NCBI GenBank assembly: GCA_017880705.1
Contig: JADGRS010000083.1
Span: forward strand, 1-10,011
Origin: Burkholderiales bacterium
Lineage (GTDB): Bacteria > Pseudomonadota > Gammaproteobacteria > Burkholderiales > Usitatibacteraceae
Length of the DNA: 10,011 nt
Direction of reading: 5' to 3'
Shown here: piece after piece, positions 6,199 to 10,011 of the stretch
How positions within the stretch are numbered: the stretch's first letter is position 1
Layout: every line of letters begins with the position of its first letter
Position numbers and translations under genes: made by a program
Notes under the pieces: model-generated
What the model saw: only the letters and a program-made list of their open reading frames with translations
What the model was told of the DNA's origin: nothing
Databases searched by the model: none

Positions 6199-7779
6199 TC
6201 ACTGAATCGTCACCCATTTCACCGTGAGGCGGTTGTCCGCGCGGTGGATGGCCTTCACGTTCGAGCGCATCGCCCACGGGATCACCTGGAAGTGGAGCGG
6301 GATGTGCCCGAAATCGGCCATGTGAGCCTGGGAAGCCGCGTACGCGAGCGCCGCGCGCTTCGCCGGATCGACCTCGGTCTTCAGCCTGTCCACGGACGCA
6401 TCGACCGAGGCGTTCGAGTACTTGCCGAGGTTGTAGTCGCCGTCGGCGGTCTTGGGCACGACCGTGCGTACAAGGCTTTGCAGCGCGTACTGCGAATCGA
6501 AGGTCGGCACGCCCCAGCCGAGCATGTAGAAGCTCGTGTCGTAGTTCTGAATCTTCGGGAAGTAAGTGGCGCGCGGCATCGCGTTCACGTTCACCTTCAC
6601 GTTCACCTGCGCGAGCATCGCCGCGATCGCGACGCAGATCTTCTCGTCGTTGATGTAGCGGTTGTTGGGGCAATCGAGCGTGACCGAGAACCCCTGCGCA
6701 TAGCCCGCGTCGGCGAGAAGCTTCTTCGCGCCCTCGCGATCCGGAGGCTTCACGCGGTCGAGGTCCTTCGGATAGCCTTCCACCTGCGGCGCGTACATCA
6801 CGGCCGTGGGGATCGAGAGCCCCCGCATCACCTGCGTCTTGATCGCGTTCACGTCGATCGCCTTCTGGAAGGCTTCGCGCACGCGCCGGTCCTTGAAGGG
6901 GTTCTTGCCCTTCACGCTCGAATAGAGGAGTTCGTCGCGCCACTGGTCCATGCCGAGGAAGACGGTGCGGTTCTCGTTGCCTTCGAGCACCTTGATCTTC
7001 GGATCCTGCTTGAGGCGCCCGATGTCCTGGGGCGGCGGGTCGAGCACGAAATCGATCTCCCCGGAGAGGAGTGCGGCGATGCGCGTCGAATCCTGCTTGA
7101 TGGGCAGGTACACCACCTCGTTCACGTTCCCCTCGACCTTGCGCCAGTAGTTGGAGTTGAGCACCGCCACGGTCTTCACGTCGGCTTCGCGGCTTTGCAC
7201 GATGTAGGGGCCGGTGCCGTTGGCATTGCGCGAGGCGAAGGTCTCTTCCTTGTTCTTGTAGTCCTGGGGCTTCAGCACGTTGTGCGCCGTCGACCACGCC
7301 TTGCTCATGATCCGCACCTCGGTCAGCTGCGGGATGAGCACCGGCGCGGGCCCGTCGGTGACGATGTCGACAGTGAGGTCGTCCACCTTGCGCGCTTCCT
7401 GCACGCCCGCGAGGTAGGGCTTGAAGTTGGAGGTGTCGGCGAGGGCGCGCTGGATGCTGAAGACCACGTCGTCGGCGCTAAAGGGCGTCCCGTCGTGGAA
7501 ATGCACGTTCGGGCGCAGCTTGAAGCGCATGGTGGTGGGATTCACCGGCTGCCACGACAACGCGAGGCACGGTTCCACCTTCAACTGCTTGCCGCGCGTC
7601 ACCAGCGGCTCGTAGACCTCGTCGAGGTAGGCGTTGGTGAAGCCCTCGTTGTTGCCGTGCGGGTCGAGCGTGGTGATGTCGCCCTGGCTCGAGAAGCGCA
7701 GCGTCTTCGCGTCGAGGGCGGGCGCGCACGCGAGCGCAAGGACGGCGAGCCCGGCGCGGGCGGCATTGGCGAATGTCAT
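6199..7779 (-). CDS. dppA: Periplasmic peptide-binding protein of the ABC transporter, DppA/SBP family 5
   Basis: This is the extracytoplasmic solute-binding protein (family 5, peptide/nickel type) that delivers substrate to DppBC. The 526 residues start with a Sec signal peptide (MTFANAARAGLAVLALACAP, cleavage predicted near ALDA at 21-24), so the product is soluble periplasmic; I see no lipobox. Family-type segments are TLDPHGNN (38-45), YLDEVYEPLV (51-60) and LRPNVHFHDGTPFSADDVVF (88-107). I chose the ATG at 7779 because AGGGAG lies 5 nt upstream; an in-frame GTG at 7827 would add 16 residues in front of the signal peptide and is unlikely. It is the first gene of the minus-strand operon, followed by the hairpin repeat and 542-bp gap before dppB. 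The ligand (dipeptide, oligopeptide or other) cannot be told from the sequence. Confidence 0.95.
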   Translation of the reverse strand: MTFANAARAGLAVLALACAPALDAKTLRFSSQGDITTLDPHGNNEGFTNAYLDEVYEPLVTRGKQLKVEPCLALSWQPVNPTTMRFKLRPNVHFHDGTPFSADDVVFSIQRALADTSNFKPYLAGVQEARKVDDLTVDIVTDGPAPVLIPQLTEVRIMSKAWSTAHNVLKPQDYKNKEETFASRNANGTGPYIVQSREADVKTVAVLNSNYWRKVEGNVNEVVYLPIKQDSTRIAALLSGEIDFVLDPPPQDIGRLKQDPKIKVLEGNENRTVFLGMDQWRDELLYSSVKGKNPFKDRRVREAFQKAIDVNAIKTQVMRGLSIPTAVMYAPQVEGYPKDLDRVKPPDREGAKKLLADAGYAQGFSVTLDCPNNRYINDEKICVAIAAMLAQVNVKVNVNAMPRATYFPKIQNYDTSFYMLGWGVPTFDSQYALQSLVRTVVPKTADGDYNLGKYSNASVDASVDRLKTEVDPAKRAALAYAASQAHMADFGHIPLHFQVIPWAMRSNVKAIHRADNRLTVKWVTIQ

Positions 7780-7854
7780 GGTGTCTCCCTCCCCTTCCCG
7801 GGCTTTGGGGTATGTTAACAAAAGCACGGTTCATGCCCGTTTGCGGAGTCGACC
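7780..7854. promoter_or_regulatory. Divergent intergenic region between dppA and alaX
   Basis: This 75-bp gap must hold the upstream signals of both divergent genes. Visible are the dppA ribosome-binding site on the minus strand (AGGGAG, 7790-7785) and that of alaX on the plus strand (GGAG, 7845-7848, 6 nt before the ATG). The only AT-rich stretch is TATGTTAACAAAA (7811-7823), a plausible -10 region; I cannot match a -35 on either strand with confidence. Confidence 0.5.
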
Positions 7855-8574
7855 ATGACGCAGGAGCTGTATCGCGAGGAGCCTTATCGCGCCGAAGCCG
7901 AGGCGAGCGTCGTGCGTGTCGACGAGCGCGGCATCGTGGTGGACCGCACGAATTTCTATCCGCGCGGCGGCGGCCAGGCGGGCGACGCGGGCACACTCCT
8001 GCGCGCCGACGGTACGCCGATCGCGATCGCCGACACGGTGAAGGGTGAAGCGCCCGGCGAGATCGTCCATGTTCCGGCGCCGGGGCAGGAAGGCGCGCTC
8101 GCGAATCTCGCCGCCGGGGAGAAGGTGTCGCTGCGCCTCGACTGGGCGCGCCGCCATCGCCACATGCGATTCCATACGGCGACGCACCTGCTGTGCGCGA
8201 TCGTCCCGCACCAGACCAACGGCTGCTCCATCACTTCGCAATACGCGCGGCTCGACTTCGACATGACCGAGCCCCTCGATCGCGAGCATCTCGAGCGCGA
8301 GCTGGCGCGCCTCGTCTCCGAGGCCCACGAGGTGCGCACCGTCTGGATCACCGACGAGGAGCTCGACGCCAAGCCCGACCTCGTGCGCACGATGTCGGTG
8401 AAGCCTCCGCGCGGCGTGGGGCGCGTGCGCCTCCTCGAGATCGACGGCGTCGACCTCCAGCCCTGCGGCGGCACCCACGTCGCCAACACGCGCGAGATCG
8501 GCGCGTTGCGCGTCGCGAAGATCGAGAAGAAAAGCGCCCGCTCGCGCCGCGTCGTGATCGAATTCGTCGAGTAG
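7855..8574 (+). CDS. alaX: Alanyl-tRNA editing protein AlaX (trans-acting deacylase)
   Basis: This free-standing homologue of the AlaRS editing domain hydrolyses mischarged Ser-tRNA(Ala) (and Gly-tRNA(Ala) in some members) in the cytoplasm, protecting translation from serine at alanine codons. The 239 residues contain FYPRGGGQ (34-41), the glycine-rich motif of the N-terminal domain, and the zinc-binding pair HTATH (H107, H111) and CGGTH (C204, H208). These are the four metal ligands of the family, so the enzyme should be active. Length and the GGGQ motif fit the medium AlaX-M (type II) class, with no aminoacylation domain. The start at 7855 has GGAG 6 nt upstream. It is transcribed away from dppA and seems monocistronic, as only decayed DNA follows. 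Confidence 0.95.
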   Translation: MTQELYREEPYRAEAEASVVRVDERGIVVDRTNFYPRGGGQAGDAGTLLRADGTPIAIADTVKGEAPGEIVHVPAPGQEGALANLAAGEKVSLRLDWARRHRHMRFHTATHLLCAIVPHQTNGCSITSQYARLDFDMTEPLDREHLERELARLVSEAHEVRTVWITDEELDAKPDLVRTMSVKPPRGVGRVRLLEIDGVDLQPCGGTHVANTREIGALRVAKIEKKSARSRRVVIEFVE

Positions 8575-8603
8575 CCGACGGGATCGGTCGCTTCGATACC
8601 CCC

Positions 8604-8949
8604 ATGTCAAAGAAGCCGATGAGGGCGGTTCGTGTCTGCCTCGCAGTTGGACTTCTGTGCACATCCCCAGCCTTTGCGAACGACTCCGGTCCGCAAGGAC
8701 ACCCCGTACAAGGGACGCCCTTCGAGCGGCGCGAAATGGTGGATGACCTGGGTCGCACCCTCACCTATTACATCAGCCATCCAAAAAAGCCGACGGCTCG
8801 GACCGTTCGCAGAGGAAGGGCAGTTCACGGTTGTCGCCGTCGAGAAGCCGTTTGCCAGCGGTACGTTGAGCAATTCTGCGGGGATGGCGAAATCGTGCGG
8901 CGCGGAGTTCAATAATGACTTCACCGCGGAGCGTTGGCTGGTGGCGCTA
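8604..8949 (+). pseudogene. Remnant of a secreted alpha/beta-hydrolase-like protein, internally deleted and frameshifted
   Basis: The frame from 8604 encodes a signal-peptide-like start (MSKKPMRAVRVCLAVGLLCT, then SPAFA) and the segment GTPFERREMVDDLGRTLTYY followed by ISHPKKPTA. At about 8798 the plausible protein switches to the next frame, LGPFAEEGQFTVVAVEKPFA followed by SGTLSNSAGMAKSC and AEFNNDFTAERWLVAL, ending near 8949. From memory this order matches the N-terminal part of a secreted alpha/beta-hydrolase family, with the segment around the oxyanion strand missing at the switch point and everything after 'ERWLVAL', including the catalytic triad, lost. The first frame stays open to 8915 (103 codons), so a short exported peptide is possible, but no ribosome-binding site is seen before 8604. 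The exact family is tentative; that it is broken is well supported by the frame switch and abrupt end. Confidence 0.6.
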
Positions 8950-9073
8950 CACCGAGTCGCTGATCACACAGATGGCGCAGACCGCGGTGTGCAATCGCCA
9001 CCACTCGTTGGATCAGCAGCTGCGCCGCTGGCTCCTGTTGAGCCTAGCCTGGACCGTGTGTCAACAACACTGA
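8942..9073 (+). pseudogene. Fragment of a Crp/Fnr-family transcription regulator
   Basis: In a third frame, 44 codons read WRYTESLITQMAQTAVCNRH, then HSLDQQLRRWLLLSL, then AWTVCQQH and a stop. The part up to LLLSL is very like the linker between the dimerisation helix and the helix-turn-helix domain of a Crp/Fnr subfamily (CNRHHS..QQL.RWLLLSLDRL). The cyclic-nucleotide-binding domain before it and the DNA-recognition helix after it are absent. A 5-bp tandem duplication, AGCCT AGCCT at 9041-9050, causes the final frameshift; removing one copy restores the family-like LLLSLDR. The fragment is joined to the hydrolase remnant at a shared GCGCTACA (8944-8951). It cannot make a working regulator. 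Confidence 0.75.
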
Positions 9074-9191
9074 GTTCCTTGGATCGCATCAATGGAACCC
9101 GCGACATCGCGATGCGGTCGGAGTAGCGGTACCCATCAACTCGTGCAGCGCGCCGGCGATTTGGCGGCGCTAAGTTCACCAGGAGAAATTC
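9074..9191 (+). promoter_or_regulatory. Upstream region of the CsbD-family gene
   Basis: No intact gene is visible. The region holds a short GC hairpin (GCGCCG 9150-9155 paired with CGGCGC 9165-9170) and a strong ribosome-binding site, AGGAG (9181-9185), 6 nt before the ATG at 9192. The promoter must lie here or in the regulator fragment; CTAAGTT (9170-9176) is AT-rich enough for a -10 but I cannot assign it. Confidence 0.45.
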
Positions 9192-9374
9192 ATGAGCATC
9201 AACAAGGATCAGGTCAAGGGACGAGTCAACGAAGCGAAGGGAAAAATCAAGGAAGCCGCCGGTAAACTCGCAGGCAACGAGAGGCTGGAAGCCGAGGGCA
9301 AGGTCCAAAAAACCATCGGCAAGGTGCAGGCAACGTTTGGCGACGTCAAGAAAGACCTGAAGGACGCGAAGTAG
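9192..9374 (+). CDS. CsbD-family stress-response protein
   Basis: This small, charged, probably intrinsically flexible cytoplasmic protein of 60 residues is rich in Lys, Glu and Ala and has no hydrophobic segment. MSINKDQVKGRVNEAKGKIK followed by EAAGKLAGNERLEAEGKVQK is the classic CsbD pattern of two related heptad-like halves (KG...EAKGK.KEA and EAEGK.QK..GK). CsbD proteins are typically induced by general stress; their molecular function is unknown. The start is fixed by AGGAG six nucleotides upstream. The TAG at 9372 lies inside the last codons of the convergent surface-protein gene, so the 3' ends overlap by 29 bp and no terminator separates them. Confidence 0.93.
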   Translation: MSINKDQVKGRVNEAKGKIKEAAGKLAGNERLEAEGKVQKTIGKVQATFGDVKKDLKDAK

Positions 9375-10011
9375 CGCGACTGACTTCTGCACAGGAGTCT
9401 CCGCGGCGGCGCATCACTGCAAAGCCCGTGAAAGCCATGAGCACGGCAAGGACGATCATCGCCCACTCTGAGAGCGTGGGGATGGGCTGTGCCGGCGAGG
9501 CGGTCGCGGCTGGCGCGACGTTCACCGTATAGGCCTGCGTGTCGGCGCAACCGCTCGCGTTCGTGCCGGCGATCGTGAAATTGAATGAGCCGATTGTGGT
9601 CGGCGAACCTGTGATGACGCCCGTCGAGGTGTTGAGTGACAGGCCAGCCGGCAGAGATCCCGTCAGAACCGAGAAGGTGTACGTACCAGGCGGGGAAGCC
9701 AAGATTGTCTGGTTGTACGGCGTCCCAACGACGCCGCTGGGCAGCGCGCTCGGGCTGACCGTGACGATCGGACACGGGACGACGACGGTGAGTGTGGCGA
9801 TAGCCGGCGCGGCGTTGTTGCCGTTGCTGGTGACCAGGGAACCGGCGAGTAGCGTATTGATGTAAGAGCCCCCGACGGCTGCGATGACATCCACCGTCAG
9901 CGTGCAACTGCTGTTGGCCGCAATCGAGCGACCCGCCGGCAAGGTCACCGTCGAGCTGCCCGCGACGGCTACGGGCGCTCCAGCGCCACCGCAGGTGCTG
10001 CCGACATTCGG
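9346..10011 (-). CDS. Large exported surface protein with Ig-like domain and IPTL-CTERM sorting tail, N-terminus off the window
   Basis: The open frame enters at the right edge with no start inside the window and gives 221 residues of C-terminus. Residues 1 to about 75 (PNVGSTCGG..., CTLTVDV, TSNGNNAAPAIATLTV) match the end of a DUF11-like repeat of bacterial surface proteins. Residues about 80-165 (VGTPYNQTI, GSLPAGLSLNTSTGVITGSP, GSFNFTIAGTN) are a putative Ig (He_PIG) domain. Then come a short Ala/Pro linker and the IPTL-CTERM signal: IPTLSEWAMI (from 177), a hydrophobic helix and MRRR at about 200-203. This tail is proposed to be handled by an exosortase-type system. Eighteen more residues follow the RRR, an unusual tail, and the TGA-side end overlaps the CsbD gene. 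The precursor is probably secreted by Sec and displayed at the cell surface or in the matrix. Confidence 0.88.
   Translation of the reverse strand, partial: PNVGSTCGGAGAPVAVAGSSTVTLPAGRSIAANSSCTLTVDVIAAVGGSYINTLLAGSLVTSNGNNAAPAIATLTVVVPCPIVTVSPSALPSGVVGTPYNQTILASPPGTYTFSVLTGSLPAGLSLNTSTGVITGSPTTIGSFNFTIAGTNASGCADTQAYTVNVAPAATASPAQPIPTLSEWAMIVLAVLMAFTGFAVMRRRGDSCAEVSRATSRPSGLS

Noticed and set aside
5989..7818. 609-codon plus-strand open frame antisense to dppA
   Set aside because: The composition is that of an antisense shadow (repeated Val-His-Leu-Arg runs), and its first part reads through the intergenic repeats. DppA on the other strand explains the DNA fully.
7780..7827. Upstream GTG start at 7827 for dppA
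   Set aside because: It would place 16 charged residues ahead of the signal peptide, and the ATG at 7779 has a well-spaced AGGGAG.
8632..9126. 164-codon plus-strand frame as a real gene downstream of alaX
   Set aside because: Only its middle part reads like a protein family; the start and end are out-of-frame readings of other remnants.

Overview
The window looks like ordinary chromosomal DNA of a GC-rich proteobacterium, most likely a betaproteobacterium. The signs are high GC throughout, a complete five-gene peptide-type ABC transporter, a surface protein ending in an IPTL-CTERM sorting signal, the widespread 'ATTCCCGC...GCGGGAAT' intergenic repeat, and the fragment of a proteobacterial-type Crp/Fnr regulator. 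Assignment below class level is not possible from this sequence, and all family names come from reading the proteins, not from a database search.

Positions 1-7779 are a block of genes on the minus strand. Read in transcription order they are: substrate-binding protein (dppA-like, 7779-6199), a 542-bp repeat-filled gap, permease dppB (5656-4670), permease dppC (4670-3759), an 82-bp perfect inverted-repeat element (3758-3677), a small secreted protein of unknown function (3661-3275), ATPase dppD (3274-2237), ATPase dppF (2244-1213), and an MBOAT-family O-acyltransferase that runs off the left edge (1174-1). Most junctions are flush or overlapping (dppB/dppC by 1 nt, secreted protein/dppD at 0 nt, dppD/dppF by 8 nt), so this reads as one operon. 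DppA would capture a peptide in the periplasm, DppB/C would form the membrane channel and DppD/F would power it. The two real gaps in the operon are both occupied by inverted-repeat elements.

A 75-bp divergent intergenic region (7780-7854) separates the operon from alaX (7855-8574, plus strand), a trans-acting alanyl-tRNA editing hydrolase. From 8575 to about 9130 the DNA is decaying. It holds the start of a secreted alpha/beta hydrolase, internally deleted and frameshifted, spliced at a short shared sequence to a frameshifted Crp/Fnr fragment. A small CsbD-family stress protein (9192-9374, plus) follows. Finally, on the minus strand and cut by the right edge, comes the C-terminal part of a large exported protein with a DUF11-like repeat, a putative Ig (He_PIG) domain and an IPTL-CTERM tail (10011-9346). 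Its stop codon overlaps the end of the CsbD gene.

I found no CRISPR array, tRNA, rRNA, transposase, phage gene or defence system, and nothing that clearly amounts to a new biological system. The points most worth a second look are the repeat element filling the dppA-dppB gap from stop codon to start codon, the nested palindrome between dppC and the secreted protein, that secreted protein itself, and the hydrolase/regulator scar.
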